DNA of 64,000 nt from Paraburkholderia atlantica (lineage in GTDB: Bacteria > Pseudomonadota > Gammaproteobacteria > Burkholderiales > Burkholderiaceae), in NCBI RefSeq assembly GCF_009362785.1, contig NZ_WHNQ01000018.1, positions 1-64,000 on the forward strand, written 5' to 3'. The notes below the pieces were generated by a model that was given only the letters and a program-made list of their open reading frames with translations, ran no database searches and was not told the DNA's origin. Both the position numbers and the translations under genes were made by a program. How positions within the stretch are numbered: position 1 is the first letter of the stretch; each line of letters starts with the position of its first letter. Below, in pieces: positions 26,513 to 33,510 of the stretch.

Positions 26513-27055
26513 ATGTCAAAGAGTCATTCGAATGCAGTCAAGGCGGAGCTGGAGGGCGGCGGCGCGTCGGCCGTGCAGGCGGTAGCGCAGCCATCCGGCG
26601 TCTTCGACGACCGCGGCAGAACCGTTCCGTGGATGACGAGGACGCTGTACCGGCTCTACGATGCCGAGGCGCAAAAGGTGCTGGACAAGGAAAACGTCTC
26701 GCTGTCGCATTGGTTTTACCTGCGGGTACTCGCCGAGCGCGGCGAGATCAACCAGCTGGAGTTGAGCAAGCGGGTCGGCATGGCCTCCACCACGGCAGTG
26801 CCCGCGCTCGACAATATGGAAAAGCGCGGTCTCGTGCGACGCACGCGCGATCCCAAAGACCGGCGCAAGTACTACGTCAGTCTGCAGGATAAAGGCCGGC
26901 GCCTCGTTGAAGCGTTGCTGCCCGAACTGACCGACATGATTGCCGCGTCGCGCGAAGGCATTTCGCAGAAAGACATGCGTACCGTCTGGAAAGTGATGCA
27001 CCAGATCGAGAGGAACCTGAACCGAGCGTCCGAAGACGATTCCGTCGTCGACTGA
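26513..27055 (+). CDS. MarR-family regulator 2
   Basis: A 180-aa MarR regulator with the same layout as MarR 1: a disordered N-terminus, RGRTVPWMTRTLYRLYD, FYLRVLAERGEINQLELSKR, the recognition helix ASTTAVPALDNMEKRGLVRR, the wing RDPKDRRKYYVSLQDKGRRL and a VVD end. The ATG at 26513 follows GAGGAA with suitable spacing; the open frame reaches 26432 without a start signal. It is divergent from the transhydroxylase-like operon, with operator copy C in the shared promoter region, so it is its most likely direct repressor and autoregulator. It is convergent with the Gfo/Idh/MocA gene. The DNA-binding helix is nearly identical in all three paralogues, which predicts a shared operator. Confidence 0.9.
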   Translation: MSKSHSNAVKAELEGGGASAVQAVAQPSGVFDDRGRTVPWMTRTLYRLYDAEAQKVLDKENVSLSHWFYLRVLAERGEINQLELSKRVGMASTTAVPALDNMEKRGLVRRTRDPKDRRKYYVSLQDKGRRLVEALLPELTDMIAASREGISQKDMRTVWKVMHQIERNLNRASEDDSVVD

Positions 27056-27149
27056 TCGTGCGGCCAACGCCACACCTGCGCGAGTACGCGGCGAAGCGCT
27101 GCATGAGCCTGCCGGACGCACCGCTCCGGCAGGCCACCACTTGCCTCAC

Positions 27150-28259
27150 TCACCTCACCCGCACCCGCTGACCCGTTTCGCTCGATCGCCCGATCGCGTG
27201 GAGCACTTCGTGAAGTGCGCGGGCATGATCGAAGCTGGGTGCGCTACGGGTGCCATTGCGCAAGTCGTCGCCCATCAACCGGTAAATGCCTGCGACGTTT
27301 CGCGCGGCAACCGCCTCCGCTGAAACGGAAGACGCGGGCATCGGGATCTCCAGTTCCTCATACCCGTCCTGGCCCTTGCGGCCCAGCTCGACGCGCAATG
27401 GCGAGATGTTCACGACCGGAACGAAGTCGTTCGTTGCGGTGACCCGCAGGTCTGCCTCGGTGCCGTAGATTTCCCAGAGGAACTTCGTGCCGCGCGGCAC
27501 ACCGCCGCGCAGCTCGAACGACAGCGGGGCGCCGGACTGCAACACGGCGTTGGCCATCACGTGGTCGGGCGTTTTCATCTGCACGGGCTCGCCCGATTCG
27601 ATGGTGCGCACTGTCTGGCGGCGTTGTGAAAGCACGGCGTCGATGCGCTCGACGGGGCCGAGTACCGCCTGAATCGCGGCAAGCGCATGGCCGCCGATCA
27701 CCGACAGCAGCGTTGCGCCGTTGCGGTCGTCCATCGCGTAGGTGTCGCCTTTCAGGATCTCGTCACCCCAGCTGACCCCAGCGCTGATGTATGTCGACGA
27801 CAGGACGTCGCCGATCTGACCGTCGGCGACGAGCTTGCGGATGAACTGCACTTCGGGCGACGCGAGCGCCTGTGTGCCCACAACAGCCAACGCGTTCTCT
27901 TCGTTCGCGAGCCAGGCTAGCGCGGCGGTCTCTTCGAGCCCATTGCCGAGCGGCCATTCGCAATACACGCTTTTGCCGGCCTGCAGGGCCGCCGTGACCA
28001 CCTCCCGGTGATACGGAACCTTGACAGTGACGACGACGACGTCGATGTCCGGCGACGCGACCAGCGCCGCAACGCTTTCGAACGCGCGCGGTACGCCGTA
28101 TGCGGCAGCGGCGCCCTTCGCGCTGTCGAGCGTCGTATTGGCCACGCCGACGAGCTCGAACACATCGCCTAACGCCCGCAGCGCGGGAAGATGGGCAATC
28201 GCGGCCCAACCGCGTTCGGCGCTCAGACCGATGATGCCCAGACGAAACGGCTTTTTCAT
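27150..28259 (-). CDS. Gfo/Idh/MocA-family oxidoreductase
   Basis: A 369-aa NAD(P)-dependent oxidoreductase. A Rossmann motif at residues 8-16 (LGIIGLSAERGWAA) is a variant of the usual GxGxxG. It is followed by the family's DIDVVVVTVKVPYHREVV and the active-site EWPLG motif, where members usually have EKP (Lys replaced by Trp). The C-terminal alpha/beta dimer domain follows (GGHALAAIQAVLGPVERIDA). It would oxidise or reduce a cyclic polyol, sugar acid or ketone. The ATG at 28259 follows AGAGGA. It is the last gene of the BKACE-cupin-SnoaL operon, 80 bp after the SnoaL-like gene. The altered EKP motif means the catalytic role needs care; some family members with changed motifs are not dehydrogenases. 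Confidence 0.85.
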   Translation of the reverse strand: MKKPFRLGIIGLSAERGWAAIAHLPALRALGDVFELVGVANTTLDSAKGAAAAYGVPRAFESVAALVASPDIDVVVVTVKVPYHREVVTAALQAGKSVYCEWPLGNGLEETAALAWLANEENALAVVGTQALASPEVQFIRKLVADGQIGDVLSSTYISAGVSWGDEILKGDTYAMDDRNGATLLSVIGGHALAAIQAVLGPVERIDAVLSQRRQTVRTIESGEPVQMKTPDHVMANAVLQSGAPLSFELRGGVPRGTKFLWEIYGTEADLRVTATNDFVPVVNISPLRVELGRKGQDGYEELEIPMPASSVSAEAVAARNVAGIYRLMGDDLRNGTRSAPSFDHARALHEVLHAIGRSSETGQRVRVR

Positions 28260-28339
28260 TGAATCCTCTGACCTATGGGTACAACTCAGTGACTGATGAA
28301 TTCTCTTTGCCTTCGATCGCGATTTCGGCTCGCGTTGCA

Positions 28340-28849
28340 TCAGACGATCCGATATCCGTAGGAAGGGTCTTCCTTGCCACGGCGGCCCACATTGGAATTC
28401 TCGAGTGGCGCCTGACCATCTGGAACCGGGTCCGAGCGCTGCGAATCGAGCACGACCATCCGGTCGGCGATGCGCCATTCGCCGTGTCTTCGCTCCATAC
28501 GGTCGACGTAGCGAATGAACACGACCCAGTCCATCGCGGGCCGCTCGCCATCGGGCCTGGTTCTGTGTCTTGCTTGCGCATAGTGTTCGGCGAACCCAAC
28601 GTCACCTTGCACCTCGACATACTGGTTGCCGGTGAAGTGCTGGGTGGATTCGAACTGCGGCAGCAACTCGGCCGCCCATTCGATGAAGCCTTCGACGCCA
28701 CCGTTATAGGCGCCATGCCGGTCAATCGCATCCGGGTGGTAGCACGAGCGCACGAGATCCCAGTCCATGCGGTCGATGCCGCGGCAGTAGCGGATGTGGA
28801 CGCGGCGGATGTCCGCTTCGTCGAGCAATGCCTGAAGTTTCGCTTCCAA
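28340..28849 (-). CDS. SnoaL/NTF2-like protein
   Basis: A 169-aa single-domain protein with the SnoaL-like cone fold. ALLDEADIRRVHIRYCRGID and DLVRSCYHPDAIDRHGAYNG carry the Tyr, His and Asp residues conserved in SnoaL_4-type proteins of aromatic degradation, and the beta-sheet part includes EWRIADRMVVLD. Such proteins act as small isomerases, dehydratases or beta-subunit-like partners. It uses a TTG start at 28849 with GGAGAA just upstream. The C-terminal 25 residues are polar and probably disordered. It lies 92 bp after the cupin gene and 80 bp before the oxidoreductase gene, so it belongs to one operon controlled from operator copy D. Confidence 0.82.
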   Translation of the reverse strand: MEAKLQALLDEADIRRVHIRYCRGIDRMDWDLVRSCYHPDAIDRHGAYNGGVEGFIEWAAELLPQFESTQHFTGNQYVEVQGDVGFAEHYAQARHRTRPDGERPAMDWVVFIRYVDRMERRHGEWRIADRMVVLDSQRSDPVPDGQAPLENSNVGRRGKEDPSYGYRIV

Positions 28850-28941
28850 TGTCGTTCTCCTCGTTCAGGGCGTCGGTGGGGAAACGCAAGCAGCTGTTCC
28901 TAGAATGCCGTGACTCATTCGTTTGCCGTATAAATCAGAAT

Positions 28942-29985
28942 TCATTGGCCCGCGCCCGGATGCGGCTCGTAGTTGCCGGTTTCCATCAGTTGCGAGACGG
29001 CAAGCGCCTTCGGCGTCCAGCGCAGCGTCGCGCGCGTCTCCAGCAGCCATGCCTCGTAGCCTTGCGGAACGTCCTCGGAAGGACCGTGGTGAATCACGCC
29101 CTTTGGCACCCAGGTCAAGGTTCCCGGCTCTTTGCATCCACCCCAGGCGCCGGGTCCGCGCACGTAGCAAACGACCTCGTCGAAATCGGCGTTGATGTGA
29201 ATCGGCGGCCGATTCCCGAGGCGAGCGCTGAGGTTGAACATCAACAACTCGCCCGTGTTCGACGACAGAAAGTGACTCGGCGGCCCCCCCTCCGGCAAAT
29301 AAGAGTGCGTTTGGATCTTCGTCAGATTCAGTTTCCAGACCGGCACGCTGTCGGAAAGGCGAACGCCGAGAGACAGCGGATCGTGTGGCATGACGAAGAC
29401 TGTGTTCTCGCCGTCGAGCGTTCTCAGGATCAAACGGGTCTGGCCGCCAGCCGGGATATCCGGGTCGATCTGCGCATACTTCACGTCCCTTGCGGTGTTG
29501 ATCATGCCGGACGGGGCAGGGGGCGTGAGTTTGACCGCCGCGGGACTCTCCACGATTACGCTGCGCATCGCATCGCCCTGCGGCGCGTATCGATAGGCGA
29601 TCGCGCGCGGTATGCAGACGAAGTCGCCTTCTTCGGCGATCAGGCTGCCAACGTCGGTCTCGAACTTGACCGTGCCTGACTGTATGAAATGAATCTCATC
29701 CGCCTCGACGTTGCGGACCACGAACGGCATCGGTTGCCGACGGCCCGAGACGTGCAGCTTCACGCCGAGACGCGAGGTCGCCACGGTGGTCGGGAGGGCT
29801 TGCGGGTCGCTCGCGTCGTCGGGCGTCAGCCGTTCGAGGACCGCTCTGCGCGGCGCGTGCGGCCCCTCGACGGAAAGGTAGTCGGGCGCATATGTCGACC
29901 GCGTCACGACCGACAGTGCTCCGAGAAATCCGTCCCGTGTCCACAACTGCACGGGGGGCGCCGCGGCCCCAGTCTCATCGTTCAT
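28942..29985 (-). CDS. Cupin dioxygenase-like protein (homogentisate-dioxygenase type)
   Basis: A 347-aa two-cupin protein resembling homogentisate 1,2-dioxygenase. The N-terminal cupin carries the typical VEADEIHFIQSGTVKFET and EEGDFVCIPRAIAYRY. The C-terminal domain has PPSHFLSSNTGE, INADFDEVVCYVRGPG and TWVPKGVIHHGP, with candidate metal ligands His and Glu at PPIHINADFDE and GVIHHG. It could use Fe(II) to cleave a polyhydroxylated aromatic ring. It is shorter than true homogentisate dioxygenase (about 430-440 aa), so the substrate is likely different. The ATG at 29985 follows AAGGAG. It is the second gene of the BKACE operon, 150 bp after the first. Confidence 0.82.
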   Translation of the reverse strand: MNDETGAAAPPVQLWTRDGFLGALSVVTRSTYAPDYLSVEGPHAPRRAVLERLTPDDASDPQALPTTVATSRLGVKLHVSGRRQPMPFVVRNVEADEIHFIQSGTVKFETDVGSLIAEEGDFVCIPRAIAYRYAPQGDAMRSVIVESPAAVKLTPPAPSGMINTARDVKYAQIDPDIPAGGQTRLILRTLDGENTVFVMPHDPLSLGVRLSDSVPVWKLNLTKIQTHSYLPEGGPPSHFLSSNTGELLMFNLSARLGNRPPIHINADFDEVVCYVRGPGAWGGCKEPGTLTWVPKGVIHHGPSEDVPQGYEAWLLETRATLRWTPKALAVSQLMETGNYEPHPGAGQ

Positions 29986-30045
29986 TTGTCACTCTCCTTT
30001 TGCTCTGGAATGCTCATCTTCGATGCGAACCATGAACCTGATGGA

Positions 30046-30070
30046 CCTGGCCAGTCGCATCCTGGCCAGG
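30046..30070. other. Small hairpin in operon spacer
   Basis: CCTGGCCA (30046-30053) and TGGCCAGG (30063-30070) form an 8-bp stem with a 9-nt loop between the BKACE and cupin genes on the minus strand. It may set their relative expression by mRNA processing or partial termination. No U-run is present. Confidence 0.35.
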
Positions 30071-30135
30071 TGCCCGAGCCGCTGCATCGTCCGTTGTCGC
30101 GGGCAATCCGCGAGTTGGTGAGCCGCGCGGATCGT

Positions 30136-31083
30136 TCAGTTGCGCGCCGGCTTGCCGACCAGCTGCCGGTAGTCGTTGGCCGAGGCCGGCTTGCGCCCGA
30201 GAAGCCCCGCGATATCGCGTGCCATGTTGAACATCTCCAGGTTGTCTTTCAGGCGCTCGTCACTGTTCGGGTACTTCCACGGCGTATCTTCGGTGCCGAT
30301 CCGGATATGCAGGCCCATCATCGTGGCCAGCGTCGTCATATAGAGCGATGCGCGGCCCGCTGCGCAAACGCTGATGACTGAGGTCGGATCGATCTTGCGA
30401 ATCTGGTCGACCATCAGGAACATGTGTTGCGTCATGTCCTGGGCGTCGCTAACCCAGGTGCCCGATACCAGCGTACGACCGACGTTGAACGGCAGGCCAT
30501 AGAGAATCAGCCAGTTATACGGCTTTTTCAGAATGCCAGTATCGATCAGTTTGCGCTTCGCGAGCTCGATTTCGCCAGAGCTGTGCACGGCCAGTTCAGG
30601 CTTGACGCCGGTTGCCTCGAGTTCCGTGACGGCGGGCACCATGAATGCTTGCGGGTGGCCGGGCGCGCACGGTGCGACCTCGCACTGACCTGCGCGGGCG
30701 GGGCTCACGCACATGTCGAACGACGAGCCGTTGAGGACGTTCAGATTCGGCACGAAGTCGTTGCCGAAGCGCGCTCGCAGCGGTTCGAGGACCGCGCCAT
30801 ACGCTTCGACCGGCGGGATGTCGCGGTCGAGTCGCCGCCCTTTTTCGTCCGTCATGAACGAGAAGTCGATGTGCACGCCGCAGGCGCCCGCTTCGATCAC
30901 GCTCGACGCCGCGTCCACGTACTCGGCAAGCGACGTGGTGCTCTCGAAGCGCCCGGAAACGGCCGCGTTGATGGCGATCTTTTCCGGCACGTCCCATTTT
31001 GGCTGCAACTCGGCCCCGGCAATGAACTGGTACTCCTCCATTTCACGCTTGGCGGCTTCCCACAGTGACAGTTTTTCGCTCAT
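30136..31083 (-). CDS. BKACE family protein (beta-keto acid cleavage)
   Basis: A 315-aa TIM-barrel protein of the BKACE (DUF849) family, whose known members condense a beta-keto acid with acetyl-CoA and cleave it. Typical segments are KIAINAAVSGRFES, FVPNLNVLNGSSFD, KPYNWLILYGLPFNVG and MGLHIRIGTEDTPWKYPNSD (containing the zinc-binding Glu). The first metal motif reads GVHIDFSF, that is HxD, where most members have HxH. The ATG at 31083 is used; the frame reaches 31194 but upstream sequence is not protein-like. It is first in a four-gene operon whose promoter contains operator copy D and is divergent from MarR 3. It would act late in the pathway on a ring-cleavage product. Confidence 0.85.
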   Translation of the reverse strand: MSEKLSLWEAAKREMEEYQFIAGAELQPKWDVPEKIAINAAVSGRFESTTSLAEYVDAASSVIEAGACGVHIDFSFMTDEKGRRLDRDIPPVEAYGAVLEPLRARFGNDFVPNLNVLNGSSFDMCVSPARAGQCEVAPCAPGHPQAFMVPAVTELEATGVKPELAVHSSGEIELAKRKLIDTGILKKPYNWLILYGLPFNVGRTLVSGTWVSDAQDMTQHMFLMVDQIRKIDPTSVISVCAAGRASLYMTTLATMMGLHIRIGTEDTPWKYPNSDERLKDNLEMFNMARDIAGLLGRKPASANDYRQLVGKPARN

Positions 31084-31251
31084 GACAATCCTCGACTCAG
31101 GGTAGTAAAGGTTGGAAGTCCATATATTTCGAAGTCCTTCTGACTTGCGAGCCCCGTCTTGCTCATGCTTGCGCCGGGGCAAACTCGAATGCAAGGGCTC
31201 GTCGTCGCTTTCGCAATCAAATCAACTTGATTAAAATGGTTTTTCATCAAA

Positions 31252-31271
31252 TCGATTTATATCGAATGATG
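31252..31271 (+). promoter_or_regulatory. MarR-type operator, copy D
   Basis: TCGATTTATATCGAATGATG lies between the BKACE operon (minus) and MarR gene 3 (plus). Its core palindrome is at 31252-31265. Confidence 0.75.
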
Positions 31272-31379
31272 TGTCTTGGGATTAATTAAGTCAAGCGATG
31301 CAGGGTATTCCCCAAGGCTGGGCCGGATATGCCGCGTTTTGCGACCGCCTGCCAGCATCCATTCGTCGAGGAGTGAGCG

Positions 31380-31922
31380 ATGGCCAAGCTGTGCCCAGCT
31401 GTAAACGACGCTTATGAGGACGTCCGGGAACCCGCTGGCGGTTCGGGGCGGGGTGATCCGTCGAAGGTTCTCGACGAGCGGGGCAGAACGGTGCCGTGGA
31501 TGATGCGCACGCTCAACCGTTTCTACGACGTCGAGGTGCAGAAAATTCTCGGCAAGGAAAAGGTCTCGATTGCGCATTGGTACTACCTGAGGGTGCTGGT
31601 CCAGCGCGGCGAGCTCAACCAGCTGGAACTCAGCAAGCGTGTCGGGATTGCGTCGACCACCGCTGTCCCCGCGCTCGATAGTCTGGAAAAGCGCGGTTTG
31701 CTGAAGCGCCGGCGCGACCCGAAAGATCGGCGCAAGTACTACGTCGGTCTGACGGAAGAAGGCAGAGGACTGGTCGACGAACTGATGCCCGCGATCATCG
31801 CGATGATCGCAAGGTCGCTCGACGGCGTCGCCGAGGATGAGCTGGATGTCTTCTGGGAGGCGTTGCATCGGATCGCGCAAAACCTGGCTGCGCGAACCAA
31901 TGACGATGCAATCGTCGATTAG
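31380..31922 (+). CDS. MarR-family regulator 3
   Basis: A 180-aa MarR regulator paralogous to those at 18257 and 26513. It shares RGRTVPWMMRTLNRFYD, YYLRVLVQRGELNQLELSKR, the recognition helix ASTTAVPALDSLEKRGLLKR and the wing RDPKDRRKYYVGLTEEGRGL. The C-terminus diverges (ELDVFWEALHRIAQNL, ending IVD). The ATG at 31380 follows GAGGAG. It is divergent from the BKACE operon across operator copy D, while operator copy E and a second palindrome lie 130-190 bp downstream, in front of the ABC transporter. The three-copy arrangement, each next to a structural operon, suggests duplication of regulator plus operator. Confidence 0.9.
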   Translation: MAKLCPAVNDAYEDVREPAGGSGRGDPSKVLDERGRTVPWMMRTLNRFYDVEVQKILGKEKVSIAHWYYLRVLVQRGELNQLELSKRVGIASTTAVPALDSLEKRGLLKRRRDPKDRRKYYVGLTEEGRGLVDELMPAIIAMIARSLDGVAEDELDVFWEALHRIAQNLAARTNDDAIVD

Positions 31923-32050
31923 CCTTCGCGCGCGCGTTCGCCGAAGCGGCATTCGTGGACGCCGGCGGGGGGGGGATGGGGACTTTTCGCCCCGATAAAT
32001 CAGGGCTAGGGACATTCCCCAGGAGCCTTGACTTTGCAAATTCCGAAACA

Positions 32051-32070
32051 CATCATTCGATGTAAATCGA
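32051..32070 (-). promoter_or_regulatory. MarR-type operator, copy E
   Basis: On the minus strand it reads TCGATTTACATCGAATGATG, with the core palindrome at 32057-32070. It is 270 bp upstream of the ABC transporter genes and the only copy in reversed orientation. Confidence 0.7.
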
Positions 32071-32075
32071 TTTGC

Positions 32076-32107
32076 TATCGCATGATTTTAACTCAAATCA
32101 TGCGATA
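32076..32107. promoter_or_regulatory. 13-bp perfect inverted repeat next to operator E
   Basis: TATCGCATGATTT (32076-32088) and its exact complement (32095-32107) are separated by 6 nt. Each arm resembles the right half of the operator consensus (TATCGAATGATG). It lies 5 bp from copy E and could be a stronger two-sided binding site or a bidirectional hairpin. Confidence 0.55.
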
Positions 32108-32336
32108 AAACGGTTGAGACGGGTCCGGTGCCGGCCGTGGCAATCGTCACCGCCAGTATGCCGGATTGACAGGATTGCACTACGTCACGATTCGCGGACC
32201 TCATTGCAATCCTGCATGTAGTTAGTAGAGCGATGTATCTGGAAGTCCGCCATCGGTGCACGGTCATACCGTACACGGCAGGCATGGGTCCGATGGGACT
32301 TCGGGCTGCAATTCAACCACGACATTGAGGATCATC

Positions 32337-33494
32337 ATGTTCGACCTGCTGCTGAAATGGACCACCACGGGCCTCGCGCGAGGCTTTCGCGCCGGGGAAA
32401 GGCCCCGCTCGCCGCGAGAGTCTCGCCGCATGCTGAAAAAACTCGGCGCATTGTTCGTCACCTGCCTGGTCTGCATGGGCGCCCACGCCAATGACTCCGT
32501 GACGAACCATCAGGGCGACATCGCACCGCTGTGCGGGACCAAGCCGATGACCATCGGCGTGTCGGACGGCTACGGCGGTAATACCTGGCGCAAGACCGGC
32601 TTCGCCGAAGTCAAGGACGAACTGAGCCGCTGCAAGAACGTCAAGCGGATCATCTACAGCAACGCGAACGGCGACCCGCAGAAAGCGAACTCGGATATCA
32701 ACAGCATGGTTGCTCAGGGCGTCAACGTGCTGATCCTGCTGCCGGATTTCGGCGCCGTGCAACTTCCCGCGATGCGCGCGGCAATGAAGGCGGGTGTCGC
32801 TGTCGTGCCGTATTCCGCGCAGATCGCGGGAGTGCCTGGGCGCGACTATGTCGTCAACGTGGTGGGAGATACGAAGCAGATCGGGATCCTCTGGGCCGAC
32901 TGGCTCGGCGCGAACGTGAAAAAGGGCAACGTGGTATTCCTCGGCGGCGGTCCGGGCGCGGCCCCTTCGCAGAACTTCATGGATGGGCTGAGGGACGGCC
33001 TCAAGCGGTATCCGGACCTCAAGCTGTTGAATGAGCAGTTCGTCGTCACGAACTGGAACCCCGTCGACGCGCAAAAGGCGACGGCCGGCCTCATCGCGAA
33101 GTACCCGAAGATCGATGCAATCGTCACGGACTACGGCGTGACCGCGCTCGCGGCGACCAAGGCGTTCGAGCAGGCGCATCTGCCGGTGCCAGCCGTCGCG
33201 ACGATTGCGAGCGACAACGACCTCAATTGCCACTACCTGTCCGCGAAAAAAGGCGGCACGGCATTTCCCTACTACACGCTGGACGGCACGACCTCCTACG
33301 TGCGCTTTGCAGTGCGGCAAGGCGTAGCGGCCTACCAGGGCACGGCCGACAAGGAGTCGCCGTCGATTCTCCCGTTCGCCTACGCGGACAGCGCACGGGG
33401 TCTCGATCCGAAGTGCGACCCCAGCGCGCCGCCTGACGCGGACCTGTCCTCGTCCCTTCCGGGCGAGAAGCTGAAGGAAGTCTTCGCGCAGTAA
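32337..33494 (+). CDS. Ribose-type ABC sugar-binding protein
   Basis: A 385-aa periplasmic-binding protein of the ribose/galactose type (PF13407). Mature-domain segments are TIGVSDGYGGNTWRKTGFAE, SMVAQGVNVLILLPDFGAVQ and GLIAKYPKIDAIVTDYGVTA. The ATG at 32337 follows GAGG, but ATG 32430 begins a standard signal peptide (MLKKLGALFVTCLVCMGAHA) and may be the true start. The product binds a pentose, polyol or similar small substrate in the periplasm. It is followed after 16 bp by the fused ATPase-permease gene and then a permease, forming a three-gene importer operon. Operator copy E in its leader links it to the MarR regulon. Confidence 0.88.
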   Translation: MFDLLLKWTTTGLARGFRAGERPRSPRESRRMLKKLGALFVTCLVCMGAHANDSVTNHQGDIAPLCGTKPMTIGVSDGYGGNTWRKTGFAEVKDELSRCKNVKRIIYSNANGDPQKANSDINSMVAQGVNVLILLPDFGAVQLPAMRAAMKAGVAVVPYSAQIAGVPGRDYVVNVVGDTKQIGILWADWLGANVKKGNVVFLGGGPGAAPSQNFMDGLRDGLKRYPDLKLLNEQFVVTNWNPVDAQKATAGLIAKYPKIDAIVTDYGVTALAATKAFEQAHLPVPAVATIASDNDLNCHYLSAKKGGTAFPYYTLDGTTSYVRFAVRQGVAAYQGTADKESPSILPFAYADSARGLDPKCDPSAPPDADLSSSLPGEKLKEVFAQ

Positions 33495-33510
33495 TCGTTC
33501 AGGAAGAGTC

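Larger units (their letters stand above)
31923..32336. other. Promoter region of the ABC transporter operon
   Basis: The region contains a G-run near 31965, operator copy E, the palindrome at 32076-32107 and then a 230-bp untranslated leader before the transporter genes. No gene is supported. Confidence 0.55.
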
